Shown here: positions 1-7,511 of the stretch, piece after piece | How positions within the stretch are numbered: position 1 is the stretch's first letter | Layout: the number at the start of each line of letters is the position of its first letter | From: JBAUHN01 sp049680295 | GTDB lineage: Bacteria; Pseudomonadota; Alphaproteobacteria; Rhodobacterales; Rhodobacteraceae | Assembly: GCA_049680295.1 (NCBI GenBank) | Contig: JBAUHN010000464.1 | Coordinates: 1-13,343, forward strand | Length of the DNA stretch: 13,343 nt | Direction of reading: 5' to 3' | The notes under the pieces: model-generated | Told to the model about the DNA's origin: nothing | Database searches by the model: none | What the model saw: only the letters and a program-made list of their open reading frames with translations | Program-made: the position numbers and the translations under genes

Positions 1-1037
1 TGAGCGCGGCACTGAAAACCCGTCTGGTGCAACAGGCCCTGGCTGAGGGATTTACCGCCTGCCGTCTGTGCCGCCCTTGGGACGTGCCGGATGTGCCGGA
101 TCGTTTGGCTGCTTTTGTTGAGGCAGGGTATCACGGACAGATGGGCTGGTTGGCGGAGCGTATGCATTGGCGTGGCAATCCGGCGGCGCTGTGGCCCGAG
201 GCAAAATCAGTGATCATGCTGGCGGAAAGTTATGCGCCGGATCATGATCCGCGCGCTGTTTTAAGTCGGCCCGATCGCGGCGCAATTTCGGTCTATGCGC
301 AGGGGCGCGATTATCATGACATCGTGAAAAAGCGGCTTAAGCGGCTGGCGCGGTGGCTGGTGGCGGATACGCCCTGCGAGGTAAAGGTGTTTGTCGACAC
401 AGCGCCCGTGCCCGAGAAAGCCCTGGGTCAGGCGGCGGGTTTGGGTTGGCAGGGGAAACACACCAATCTGGTCGGTCGTGATTGGGGTAACTGGGCCTTT
501 ATTGGCTCTGTTTTTACCACGCTGGATATCCCGAGCGACACGGCTGAGGTCGATCACTGCGGGTCTTGCCGTGCCTGTCTGGATGTCTGTCCGACAGATG
601 CGTTTCCAGCGCCCTATCAATTGGACGCGCGGCGCTGTATTTCCTATCTGACGATTGAACATTCCGGGCCGGTGGCCGAGGATTTACGCAGCAAGATGGG
701 CAACCACATTTATGGCTGTGATGATTGTCTGGCGGCCTGCCCTTGGAACAAGTTTGCAGTTGCAGCCAGTGACATGCGCTATGCGGCCCGTGCGGACCTT
801 ATCGAGCCGGCCTTGGTGGATCTTGTCGGACTGGATGATGCGGCGTTTCGTGCAAAGTTTTCGGGATCACCGATCAAACGGATCGGCCGCAACAGGTTTG
901 TGCGCAACGTGCTTTATGCCATCGGCAATTCGGGACAAATCAAACTTGTGGGCCGGGCACAGGCCCTGATTGGCGACCCGGATGCTGCCGTTGATGAGGC
1001 GGCGCGTTGGGCGGTTGCAAAACTGCAGGCTGCATAA
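1..1037 (+). CDS. queG: Epoxyqueuosine reductase QueG (5' end cut by one base)
   Basis: QueG is a cobalamin- and iron-sulfur-dependent cytosolic enzyme that reduces epoxyqueuosine to queuosine in tRNA, the last step of queuosine synthesis. The frame is open to the left edge. Bases 1-2 are TG followed by AGC GCG GCA CTG, so the start is very probably an NTG codon beginning one base before the window (M-S-A-A-L-K-T-R-L), giving about 345 residues; an internal GTG at 27 is a less likely start. Using that numbering, a ferredoxin-like pair of 4Fe-4S sites is visible: C187/C190/C193/C197-P, then C213 (RRCISYLTIE), then C240/C243/C247-P-W-N. The VDTAPVPEK segment carries the family's conserved Asp at about 133. 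The C-terminus (GRNRFVRNVLYAIGN) matches the usual HEAT-like tail. The next gene follows after 63 bases on the same strand and has no obvious functional link. Confidence 0.95.
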   Translation, partial: SAALKTRLVQQALAEGFTACRLCRPWDVPDVPDRLAAFVEAGYHGQMGWLAERMHWRGNPAALWPEAKSVIMLAESYAPDHDPRAVLSRPDRGAISVYAQGRDYHDIVKKRLKRLARWLVADTPCEVKVFVDTAPVPEKALGQAAGLGWQGKHTNLVGRDWGNWAFIGSVFTTLDIPSDTAEVDHCGSCRACLDVCPTDAFPAPYQLDARRCISYLTIEHSGPVAEDLRSKMGNHIYGCDDCLAACPWNKFAVAASDMRYAARADLIEPALVDLVGLDDAAFRAKFSGSPIKRIGRNRFVRNVLYAIGNSGQIKLVGRAQALIGDPDAAVDEAARWAVAKLQAA

Positions 1038-1088
1038 CGCAATTGGGATGGACCGGCTGCTGAAATCCGCTAAACCCATGTGAACTTT

Positions 1089-1094
1089 GGGGAG
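1089..1094 (+). promoter_or_regulatory. Ribosome binding site fixing the hydantoinase-like start
   Basis: GGGGAG lies 6 bases before the ATG at 1101. It supports that ATG over an in-frame GTG at 1080, which has no such site. The protein then begins M-A-I-L-L-G-V-D-T-G-G-T, with the nucleotide-binding strand right at the N-terminus as is usual for the family. Confidence 0.7.
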
Positions 1095-1100
1095 ATTTCC

Positions 1101-3107
1101 ATGGCGATACTATTGGGTGTGGATACTGGCGGAACCTATACCGATGCAGTGTTGATCCGGGACGAGGAAACTGTGATCGCCAGTGCCAAGTCGCTGACCA
1201 CACGGGCGGATCTGGCGCTAGGTGTTGGCCGCGCGGTGCGGGCCGTGCTGGAACAATCAGGCGTCAAGGCGACCGATGTGTCTATGGCGTCATTGTCCAC
1301 GACCCTTGCCACCAATGCTTTGGTTGAAGGGCAAGGCGGGCGTGTGGCCCTGATCTATATCGGGTTTCGCACCCGTGATTTGGCGGCACAGGGTCTAAGT
1401 GACGCCTTGAAAGGTGATCCTTGTCTGGTCCTGGCCGGCGGGCACAACCATGCCGGCGGTGAGGCGGAAGCACTGGATGAAGCCAGTCTGATCGCCTTTT
1501 TGGAGACACATAAACGAGATGTCAGTGGTTTTGCGGTAGCCAGCCAATTTGCCACGCGCAACCCTGCGCATGAGTTGCGCGCCGCCGAATTGATTTCAAA
1601 GCACACCGGCCGGCCCGTGTCATCGTCGCATCAGCTGTCTGCAAAGCTAAACGGCCCAAAGCGGGCGATTACTGCGGTGTTGAATGCACGGCTGATCGGG
1701 ATGATTGACCGGCTGATTGGCCGCGCCGAAGATACGTTGATTGATCTAGGGATCACCGCACCCTTAATGGTGGTGCGCGGCGACGGGGCATTGATTTCAT
1801 CCGCTCAAGCCCGCGAGCGGCCAATTGAGACGATCCTAAGCGGTCCGGCAGCGTCTATTGTCGGTGCCCGCTGGATGACCGGGGCGGATCACGCATTGGT
1901 ATCCGATATTGGCGGCACGACGACTGATGTGGCTTTGTTAAAGGCGGGACGGCCTGCGATTGATCCAGCGGGTGCGCGGGTTGGTCCCTACAGAACGATG
2001 GTCGAAGCCGTCGCAATGCGTACCACCGGCTTGGGCGGCGACAGCGAAGTGCATTTCATCTCCGAAGGGTTAAAGGGCGGTGTCACGCTTGGCCCACGCA
2101 GGTTGTTGCCTTTGTCTTTGCTGGCTCAGGACGCAGGTGACATTGTGCATGATACGCTGGATGCGCAATTGCGCAGCACCACGCCGGGCGATCATGACGG
2201 ACGGTTTGTGCGCGCGGTTGCGGGGCAAACCACAGAAGGGATCGGCCCCCGCGAAATGACCCTGCTGGACCGGATCGGTGACGCAGTGCAACCGATTGGC
2301 CGGGTCTTGACCACCCGAATTGAACAAGGCGCGCTGAAACGACTTGTGGAACGTGGATTAGTGCAAATCGCAGGGGTGACGCCGTCGGATGCCAGTCACG
2401 TGTTGGGCAGCGTGGGTACATGGGATGCAGCGGCGGCGGAAAAGGCGCTTAGGGTGTTTGGGCGCAGGCGTACGGGGTCTGGCAATGTACTGGCGGCTGA
2501 TCCGAATGTGCTGGCGCAAATGATCGTCGATCAATTGACACATCAGACAGTTTTGGCCTTGTTAGAGGCTGCTTTTACAGAAGAAATCGCCGATTACGGG
2601 CTGCCGCCCGAGATTTTGGCGCGCCATGTTCTGATGCAGCGGGGTCTTGACCGGCATAGCGATCTGGTGCGGATCGACACAGGGCTTGCGGTGCCGGTTG
2701 TTGGTCTGGGGGCGTCTGCTGCGTGTTACTACCCCGCGGTGGGTCGTGCGCTGGGCACGCATATGATCCTGCCGGAACACGCAGGCGTGGCCAATGCAAT
2801 AGGTGCCGTTGTCGGACGGGTCACGATGCGGCGCAGTGGCACGGTCACTTCGCCCAGCGAAGGAAAGTTCCGGGTGCATCTGGAGGATGGGCCCGAGGAC
2901 TTTGGCGATATCGACAGCGCAATGTCCCGGTTAGAGACTGTTTTGCAGGCCGAGGCCCAGTCCGAGGCAAAGGCCGCCGGTGCGGCAGATATTCAAATCC
3001 GCGTTGAACGTGATCTGCGCACCGCAGGAGTTGAAGCCCGCGAAGTCTTTATCGAGGCTTTCGTCACAGTCGAAGCTGCCGGGCGGCCCAGGGTAGCGGA
3101 CGGGTAG
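1101..3107 (+). CDS. Hydantoinase/oxoprolinase A-family protein (HyuA-like)
   Basis: This 668-residue protein belongs to the HyuA/5-oxoprolinase/acetone carboxylase beta family, which uses an ASKHA-type ATP fold in ATP-dependent opening of cyclic amides or carboxylation. Visible motifs are the N-terminal phosphate loop GVDTGGTYTD (residues 6-15), STTLATNAL (66-74), SGPAASIVG (247-255), DIGGTTTDV (269-277) and GLGGDS (310-315). These place the Hydant_A_N and Hydantoinase_A domains in the normal order. The C-terminal third is less conserved, with a glycine-rich GVANAIGAVVGRV segment and an acidic or Ala-rich tail. The length is normal for a free-standing A subunit. No HyuB partner gene lies next to it: upstream is queG, and 15 bases downstream is the convergent msrA. 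Substrate unknown. Family assignment is firm; the specific reaction is not. Confidence 0.88.
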   Translation: MAILLGVDTGGTYTDAVLIRDEETVIASAKSLTTRADLALGVGRAVRAVLEQSGVKATDVSMASLSTTLATNALVEGQGGRVALIYIGFRTRDLAAQGLSDALKGDPCLVLAGGHNHAGGEAEALDEASLIAFLETHKRDVSGFAVASQFATRNPAHELRAAELISKHTGRPVSSSHQLSAKLNGPKRAITAVLNARLIGMIDRLIGRAEDTLIDLGITAPLMVVRGDGALISSAQARERPIETILSGPAASIVGARWMTGADHALVSDIGGTTTDVALLKAGRPAIDPAGARVGPYRTMVEAVAMRTTGLGGDSEVHFISEGLKGGVTLGPRRLLPLSLLAQDAGDIVHDTLDAQLRSTTPGDHDGRFVRAVAGQTTEGIGPREMTLLDRIGDAVQPIGRVLTTRIEQGALKRLVERGLVQIAGVTPSDASHVLGSVGTWDAAAAEKALRVFGRRRTGSGNVLAADPNVLAQMIVDQLTHQTVLALLEAAFTEEIADYGLPPEILARHVLMQRGLDRHSDLVRIDTGLAVPVVGLGASAACYYPAVGRALGTHMILPEHAGVANAIGAVVGRVTMRRSGTVTSPSEGKFRVHLEDGPEDFGDIDSAMSRLETVLQAEAQSEAKAAGAADIQIRVERDLRTAGVEAREVFIEAFVTVEAAGRPRVADG

Positions 3108-3122
3108 CGCCCAGCAAGACGC

Positions 3123-3632
3123 TTACTCTGCCACTGACCTTTTTGGCAATACCCAGTCGGGGCGGACGAAATGGCAGGTATATCCGTTTGGTATCCGTTC
3201 CAGATAGTCCTGATGCTCTGGCTCGGCTTCCCAGAAATCACCTGCCGGTTCGACTTCGGTGACGACTTTTCCGGGCCACAGACCAGATGCGTCGACATCG
3301 GCGATGGTGTCAACGGCGACGGCCCTTTGGTCCTCATCTACAAAATAGATTGCCGAGCGATAGCTGAGACCCCGGTCATTGCCCTGACGGTTCGGCGTTG
3401 TCGGATCGTGGATCTGGAAAAACAGCTCCAGCAGGTCGCGGTAGCTGAATAATTTAGGGTCAAAAATGATCTCGATCCCTTCGGCATGGGTGCCGTGGTT
3501 GCGGTAAGTGGCGTTAGCCACATCGCCGCCGGTATATCCCACACGGGTCGAAACGACGCCGGGCCTTTTGCGGATCAGATCCTGCATGCCCCAAAAACAT
3601 CCGCCCGCCAGAACTGCGCGTTGATGGCTCAT
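3123..3632 (-). CDS. msrA: Peptide-methionine (S)-S-oxide reductase MsrA
   Basis: MsrA reduces the S epimer of methionine sulfoxide, free or in proteins, with thioredoxin as the usual electron donor. The 169-residue product carries the signature G-G-C-F-W-G with catalytic Cys12, the conserved R-V-G-Y-T-G-G (30-36) and the T-H-A-E-G-I-E region with the conserved Glu51. It also has YRSAIYF (91-97) and, near the end, Y-T-C-H-F with Cys153, the only other cysteine and so the candidate resolving residue. There is no signal peptide, so it is cytosolic. Its ATG overlaps the TGA of msrB by 4 bases (ATGA), which implies translational coupling in an msrB-msrA operon. Its 3' end faces the convergent hydantoinase-like gene with a 15-base gap and no evident terminator. 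Confidence 0.96.
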   Translation of the reverse strand: MSHQRAVLAGGCFWGMQDLIRKRPGVVSTRVGYTGGDVANATYRNHGTHAEGIEIIFDPKLFSYRDLLELFFQIHDPTTPNRQGNDRGLSYRSAIYFVDEDQRAVAVDTIADVDASGLWPGKVVTEVEPAGDFWEAEPEHQDYLERIPNGYTCHFVRPDWVLPKRSVAE

Positions 3633-4078
3633 GCCACGTCCTCCACCTGGGTCAGATAATCGCCATAGCCTTCGCCCACCATGTCGTCACGGTGCACAAA
3701 GCGCAAAGACGCAGAGTTGATGCAATAGCGCAACCCGCCCCGGTCATGCGGCCCGTCAGGAAACACATGCCCCAGATGGCTGTCGCCGTGGGTGCTGCGC
3801 ACCTCGGTACGGATCATCCCCAGCGACACGTCGCGCACTTCGGCGACATGGGCCGGCTCAATCGGTTTGGTGAAACTTGGCCATCCGCAGCCGGATTCGT
3901 ATTTGTCAGCGGATGCGAACAATGGCTCGCCCGAGACAATATCGACATAGATGCCAGGGGCTTTGTTGTTCAAAAGCTTGCCGGTACCGGGGCGTTCTGT
4001 GCCACTTTGCTGGGTGACGTGAAATTCCTCAGTCGACAAAGCCGCGATCGCATCCGCGTTTTTTTCATACTTTGGCAT
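3629..4078 (-). CDS. msrB: Peptide-methionine (R)-S-oxide reductase MsrB, zinc-free type
   Basis: MsrB reduces the R epimer of methionine sulfoxide and so complements MsrA encoded just downstream. The 149-residue product has the typical SelR fold: FHVTQQSGTERPGTG near residues 19-33, S-G-C-G-W-P-S-F with Cys64, H-L-G-H-V-F (101-106) with the active-site histidines, and R-Y-C-I-N-S-A-S-L with catalytic Cys119. The two CxxC pairs that bind structural zinc in many MsrB proteins are absent: the equivalent places read V-D-I-V-S-G and R-S-T-H-G-D-S. Cys64 is then the likely resolving cysteine. The start is supported by AGGAG at 4085-4089, 6 bases from the ATG, and by a promoter at 4106-4134. No export signal is seen. 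Confidence 0.96.
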   Translation of the reverse strand: MPKYEKNADAIAALSTEEFHVTQQSGTERPGTGKLLNNKAPGIYVDIVSGEPLFASADKYESGCGWPSFTKPIEPAHVAEVRDVSLGMIRTEVRSTHGDSHLGHVFPDGPHDRGGLRYCINSASLRFVHRDDMVGEGYGDYLTQVEDVA

Positions 4079-4105
4079 GGCGTGCTCCTGTTGTTCGCTA
4101 CGCCC

Positions 4106-4134
4106 ATTAGATGGGGTGCGCCGGGCAGATTCAA
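4106..4134 (-). promoter_or_regulatory. Sigma70-like promoter for msrB-msrA
   Basis: Read on the minus strand, TTGAAT (4134-4129, 4 of 6 to TTGACA) and TCTAAT (4111-4106, 5 of 6 to TATAAT) are separated by exactly 17 bases. Transcription would start near 4099, leaving a leader of about 20 bases that includes the msrB ribosome binding site. The preceding bases include a small palindrome, GTAAA-T-TTTAC, at 4136-4146, abutting the -35 box, which could be a regulator site. Position and spacing support the call; there is no expression evidence. Confidence 0.5.
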
Positions 4135-4156
4135 AGTAAATTTTACGTATGCCAGA

Positions 4157-4561
4157 TTATTCAGCCGACAGGGCAGTTTCCAGCAGGGCGCGCACCCGGT
4201 GTTCAAAGGGTTCATTCACCAAACGCGCCTGTTCTTCGCCGTTCTTCATTACGATCAGGGTGGACCTGCGTGTGACCTGCATCTGTTTTGCAAATTCCGA
4301 CGGGCCGTAGATGTCCCAATTGACGTCGACAAAAGTTGGCAGCGCAAAGCCCGGGTTTTCAGCCAGCAGGTCATCAATCAGATCGCTGGTGATCTGGCAG
4401 GTCAGGGACCAATCGGCGCGAAAGAACAAAATGATGGTCTGATCTGTTGCCTGTAACGCGCCCCACATCCCAAGATTAAAGTCTTTAGCCTCATAGGCGC
4501 GCGCCGTCGATGGCAAAGCCACAGTCGCGGCGGCGCATGTAATGAAGTGGCGGCGATCCAT
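4157..4561 (-). CDS. Exported thioredoxin-fold protein with degenerate active site
   Basis: This is a small protein of 134 residues. The ATG at 4561 is preferred because a GGGGGA site lies just upstream and the product then begins with a short twin-arginine-like signal: M-D-R-R-H-F-I, a hydrophobic run, and A-R-A cleavage near residue 22. An in-frame start at 4618 would bury that signal. The mature part looks like a thioredoxin fold: strand TIILFFRAD, the active-site region W51-S52-L53-T54-C55, strand PTFVDVNWD, and STLIVMKNGEE. The usual W-C-x-x-C is therefore reduced to a single cysteine, with Ser in place of the first Cys, and Ser100 sits where cis-proline normally is. It lies 72 bases after the EamA gene and 78 before msrB. 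A role in periplasmic redox or thiol handling is plausible; classic disulfide reductase activity is not expected. Confidence 0.75.
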   Translation of the reverse strand: MDRRHFITCAAATVALPSTARAYEAKDFNLGMWGALQATDQTIILFFRADWSLTCQITSDLIDDLLAENPGFALPTFVDVNWDIYGPSEFAKQMQVTRRSTLIVMKNGEEQARLVNEPFEHRVRALLETALSAE

Positions 4562-4633
4562 GGTTCCCCCATTGAATGAGATGCCTGCAAAGCTACGACC
4601 AAATTTTGTTTCTGGCAAAACCTATTTGTGGCC

Positions 4634-5509
4634 CTATGCCGCTCGTTTGGACAGGCGCGATGTCTGCACGGCCAGAATACCCAATGCGATCACGATGACG
4701 CCAACAATGTCCCATTGATTTAGCGGCTCGCCCAGCAGCAAGGCGGCAACGGCTACGCCAAAGAACGGATTAAGAAAGTGGAAAGTCGCCGCGCGGGTTG
4801 CCCCAACCCGGTTGACCAGCCAGAACCATACGAATGTGGCGGCTAACCCCGGCACCAGCGTTGTATAGGTAAAGGCGACCAGCAGCGGCAGTGTCGGGTT
4901 CAGGCGCGGTGTCTCAAAAAGCAGTGTCGCGATGGACAGGGCCAGACATCCCACCAGCATCTGCAATCCGACAATCATCAGAAAGTTGCCGCCCGATGTG
5001 GCGTTCCGCACCGATAGGGTCGCAAAGGTTAACGCCAGAACGCCAAAGCCACACAGCATCAACCCGTAAAGGTCGATACCCCCACTGATGCGCCCGCCCA
5101 TGATCAAACTGGTGCCGACCAACCCGGAAAGCAGCCCTGCCACGGCCATAGGGCGCAATTGATCAGAAAGAAACAACCACCCGGCAAGGGCTACAAGCAA
5201 TGGCATGATGGATGCGATGATCGAGGCCAAAGACGCCTCAATCGTTTGCATGGCGACAAAATTCAGCCCCAGATACAGTGCGTTTTGGGCGATGCCGAAC
5301 AGAATTGTTGCGCGCCACTGAGCAGGCGTCAAACGCCAGCTTTGCCCCAGGGCCCGCGCAATCGCGACACCCAGCAGACCAGATATCAAATATCGCAAAG
5401 ACAAGGCAAACAGCGGTGAGGCATCGACGACAATGATCCGCGCCGAAGTAAAGGCCGATGACCACATGATCGCAAAGGCGATGCCTGCCAGAATTGCCCG
5501 GGTGTCCAT
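4634..5509 (-). CDS. EamA/DMT-family inner-membrane transporter
   Basis: This is a 291-residue protein of the drug/metabolite transporter superfamily, with the usual pair of EamA repeats (about residues 5-138 and 146-283) and roughly ten hydrophobic membrane segments. Family landmarks are AFAIMWSSAFTSARI in helix 1, IMPLLVALAGWLFLSDQL (101-118) closing the first repeat, and LNPFFGVAVAALLLGEPL (246-263) closing the second. The ATG at 5509 is chosen because AAGGA (complement of 5516-5520) lies 6 bases ahead and the protein starts directly before helix 1. The longer open frame reaching to 5665 would run through the terminator of the upstream HU gene and adds a non-hydrophobic tail. The substrate is unknown; such proteins commonly export amino acids or other metabolites. 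Confidence 0.9.
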   Translation of the reverse strand: MDTRAILAGIAFAIMWSSAFTSARIIVVDASPLFALSLRYLISGLLGVAIARALGQSWRLTPAQWRATILFGIAQNALYLGLNFVAMQTIEASLASIIASIMPLLVALAGWLFLSDQLRPMAVAGLLSGLVGTSLIMGGRISGGIDLYGLMLCGFGVLALTFATLSVRNATSGGNFLMIVGLQMLVGCLALSIATLLFETPRLNPTLPLLVAFTYTTLVPGLAATFVWFWLVNRVGATRAATFHFLNPFFGVAVAALLLGEPLNQWDIVGVIVIALGILAVQTSRLSKRAA

Positions 5510-5576
5510 GATCTGTCCTTGTCGATTATCCACGTCGGCGCACCTTTTCGCAGTTTCGACCGCGCGGCAAGGCAAC

Positions 5577-5604
5577 AAAAAAGGGCCGCCCGAAAAGGCG
5601 ACCC
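5577..5604 (-). terminator. Intrinsic terminator of the HU gene
   Basis: On the minus strand GGGTCGCC, a 6-base loop TTTTCG and GGCGGCCC form an 8-bp stem with one G-T wobble, followed immediately by six T. It starts 26 bases past the HU stop codon and separates HU from the EamA gene. A second, tighter palindrome, CCTGATC-A-GATCAGG (5615-5629), lies just before it. Confidence 0.85.
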
Positions 5605-5630
5605 ATGCTTTGGTCCTGATCAGATCAGGT

Positions 5631-5918
5631 TCAGCCGTTAACGCTGTCTTTGAGCGCTTTGGCAATCGTGACTTTGACTACCTTGTCGGCGTCTTTTTTG
5701 AATTGCTCGCCTGTTGCAGGGTTGCGCACCATACGCTCAGGACGTTCGCGGCAATAAATTTTGCCGACACCCGGAAGTGTAACAGCACCACCACCGGACA
5801 CTTCGTTGGTGATCAATGTGCAGACTGCGTCCAACGCGGAACCAGCAGCTTTCTTGTCGGAACCCATTTGCTCGGCCAGTGCGGCGACGAGTTGGGTTTT
5901 TGTCATTGGTTTAGCCAT
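5631..5918 (-). CDS. HU-family DNA-binding protein
   Basis: This is a 95-residue histone-like protein, the usual HU length, acting as a dimer that bends DNA and organises the nucleoid. The N-terminal helices (MTKTQLVAALAEQMG...) are followed by the beta arm G-V-G-K-I-Y-C-R-E-R-P-E-R-M-V-R-N-P-A-T-G, with the conserved R65-N66-P67 tip that intercalates into DNA, and a Lys-rich C-terminal helix. It has cysteines at 33 and 56, which classical E. coli HU lacks. The start is supported by GGAG 8 bases upstream. It is a single-gene unit with its own terminator at 5577-5604 and about 130 bases of upstream non-coding DNA holding a candidate promoter and a strong dyad. The sequence resembles the divergent HU type I associate with Rhodobacterales; that is recollection, not a search. 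Confidence 0.93.
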   Translation of the reverse strand: MAKPMTKTQLVAALAEQMGSDKKAAGSALDAVCTLITNEVSGGGAVTLPGVGKIYCRERPERMVRNPATGEQFKKDADKVVKVTIAKALKDSVNG

Positions 5919-5965
5919 CTAATATTCTCCTTCGACTGCCCGATTTGTAGGGCCTCATTTCCGAA

Positions 5966-5994
5966 ATGTTACGGAATGTGGTGTAGGAACACAA
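5966..5994 (-). promoter_or_regulatory. Possible promoter of the HU gene
   Basis: On the minus strand TTGTGT (5994-5989) and TAACAT (5971-5966) are 17 bases apart. The -10 matches TATAAT at 4 of 6 positions and the -35 matches TTGACA at only 3 of 6, so this is weak. Transcription would start near 5959, giving a leader of about 40 bases. The proposed -35 falls inside the dyad at 5986-6007. Confidence 0.3.
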
Positions 5995-6007
5995 TGAATT
6001 GTGGTCC
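5986..6007. promoter_or_regulatory. 22-bp dyad upstream of HU, candidate operator
   Basis: Arms GGAACACAAT and ATTGTGGTCC are separated by GA; 9 of 10 arm positions are complementary and the inner 14 bases are a perfect CACAAT-GA-ATTGTG palindrome. It lies 41 bases past the amn stop codon and 68 before the HU start codon. No T-run follows on the minus strand, so it does not look like the amn terminator. A protein-binding site or an RNA stem are both possible. Confidence 0.4.
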
Positions 6008-6047
6008 GTTGCAAGTGAAAACATGCGTTTTTCGGCGTTTTCTGGCC

Positions 6048-7511
6048 CTAAAGGAACGCAGTTTCATCAAATGACCGCAGTTTCCGGCTGTGAATCCGCT
6101 CCAACGGCATGTCCTGCAGGCGTTCCATCGCACAAATACCAATCATCAGGTGCCGTGCAACTTGTGATTTATAAAAGTCCGACGCCATCCCTGGCAGCTT
6201 TAATTCGCCATGCAAAGGCTTGTCCGAAACACATAGCAACGTACCATAGGGCACCCGGAACCGATATCCGTTGGCGGCGATGGTGGCACTTTCCATATCC
6301 AGTGCAATCGCGCGGGACTGGCTAAGCCGTTGCACCGGACCGGACTGATCGCGCAATTCCCAGTTGCGGTTGTCGATGGTGGCGACTGTCCCGGTGCGCA
6401 TAATGCGTTTCAATTCGTATCCTTCCAGCGCCGTGACCTGCGCCACTGCCTGTTCCAATGCGATCTGAATTTCGGCCAATGCCGGGATCGGCATCCAAAC
6501 CGGCAGATCATCGTCTAGCACGTGGTCTTCGCGCAGATAGGCATGGGCCAGCACAAAGTCACCCAAAGCTTGCGTATTGCGCAGCCCTGCGCAATGGCCA
6601 ACCATCAACCAGGCATGCGGGCGCAGCACGGCAATGTGATCCGTTGCGGTTTTTGCATTCGATGGCCCAACACCGATGTTCACCAAAGTGATCCCGGACC
6701 CGTCTTTGCGTTTCAGGTGATAGGTCGGCATCTGTGGTGTCTTTATCGGGGCGGCCAGATCATCGTCGCCGGACGTGATCGTCGCATTGTCGGTTGCCAC
6801 AAAAGACGTATAGCCACTGTGCGGATCATCCAGCTGCGTCCGCGCATATGCCTCAAACTCGGCCACATAGAACTGGTAGTTGGTAAACAAAACGTGGTTC
6901 TGGAAATGCACCGGATCAGTGGCAGTATAATGCGACAACCGGGCCAGCGAATAATCCACACGCTGAGCGGTAAACGGTGCCAGTGCGCCCACACCGTCAA
7001 CAGCAGTAAAGGTGCCATTCACGATGTCATCATTGGTCGTGCTTAGATCGGGCACATCAAACAGATCGCGCAAAGTGAAATCAGCAGCGCCTTCTTGTGG
7101 CACGGTGATCGTCGGATCATTGGCCACCGCAAAATGCACCGGGATCGCCGTATCGGATACACCGATGACCACAGGCACACCATGATTTTCGATGAGCAAC
7201 CCGATCTGTTGGATCAGATAACTGCGAAACAGGTCTGGCCGGGTGATGGTTGTCATATAAGTGCCGGGCGCCGAGACGTGGCCAAAAGACAACCTCGTGT
7301 CGGCATGGGCATAGCTGTGGGTGGTAAACCGGATCTCGGGATAAAATCCGCGCACCCGCGACTTGGGCGGGGTGCCGCCAATGGCTTTGACGAAATGGTC
7401 ACACAGGAATGTCGTGGCCTGACTGTAGAGTTGTTCCAGCCGGTCAACAGCCTTAGTTGCATCGCTGAACGCTTCCGGGGCAAAGGGTTTTGGGGTCAGA
7501 ATTTCGTTCAT
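6048..7511 (-). CDS. amn: AMP nucleosidase
   Basis: AMP nucleosidase hydrolyses AMP to adenine and ribose 5-phosphate in the cytosol and helps control the adenylate pool. The 487-residue product is close to the 484 of the E. coli enzyme. The N-terminal half is the Amn-specific domain (RVRGFYPEIRF, DTRLSFGHV, GTYMTTITRPDLF). The C-terminal half is a PNP/UDP-phosphorylase-type fold with N-I-G-V-G-P-S-N-A-K-T (278-288), G-H-C-A-G-L (305-310), the ribose-binding D-M-E-S-A-T (405-410) and V-S-D-K-P-L-H-G-E (428-436), whose Asp430 matches the catalytic Asp of this fold. The ATG at 7511 overlaps the TGA of adenine deaminase by 4 bases, so translation is probably coupled. An upstream-extended frame to 7649 lies entirely within the deaminase gene and is disregarded. 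Confidence 0.95.
   Translation of the reverse strand: MNEILTPKPFAPEAFSDATKAVDRLEQLYSQATTFLCDHFVKAIGGTPPKSRVRGFYPEIRFTTHSYAHADTRLSFGHVSAPGTYMTTITRPDLFRSYLIQQIGLLIENHGVPVVIGVSDTAIPVHFAVANDPTITVPQEGAADFTLRDLFDVPDLSTTNDDIVNGTFTAVDGVGALAPFTAQRVDYSLARLSHYTATDPVHFQNHVLFTNYQFYVAEFEAYARTQLDDPHSGYTSFVATDNATITSGDDDLAAPIKTPQMPTYHLKRKDGSGITLVNIGVGPSNAKTATDHIAVLRPHAWLMVGHCAGLRNTQALGDFVLAHAYLREDHVLDDDLPVWMPIPALAEIQIALEQAVAQVTALEGYELKRIMRTGTVATIDNRNWELRDQSGPVQRLSQSRAIALDMESATIAANGYRFRVPYGTLLCVSDKPLHGELKLPGMASDFYKSQVARHLMIGICAMERLQDMPLERIHSRKLRSFDETAFL

Noticed and set aside
3692..4456. A 254-codon plus-strand frame across msrB and the thioredoxin-like gene
   Set aside because: It runs antisense to two recognisable genes and through the msrB promoter, with no domain or ribosome binding site of its own.
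5525..5553. Promoter-like pair CTGCGA and GATAAT with 17 bases spacing before the EamA gene
   Set aside because: The predicted transcription start would fall inside or after the EamA ribosome binding site, leaving a leader of about 9 bases; the -35 is also poor.
5615..5629. Palindrome CCTGATC-A-GATCAGG just after the HU stop codon, considered as the terminator
   Set aside because: It has a one-base loop and no following T-run; the GC-rich stem with six T at 5577-5604 is the better terminator.
5510..5665. N-terminal extension of the EamA transporter
   Set aside because: It would read through the HU terminator and overlap the end of the HU gene; the ATG at 5509 has an AAGGA site and lies just before the first membrane helix.
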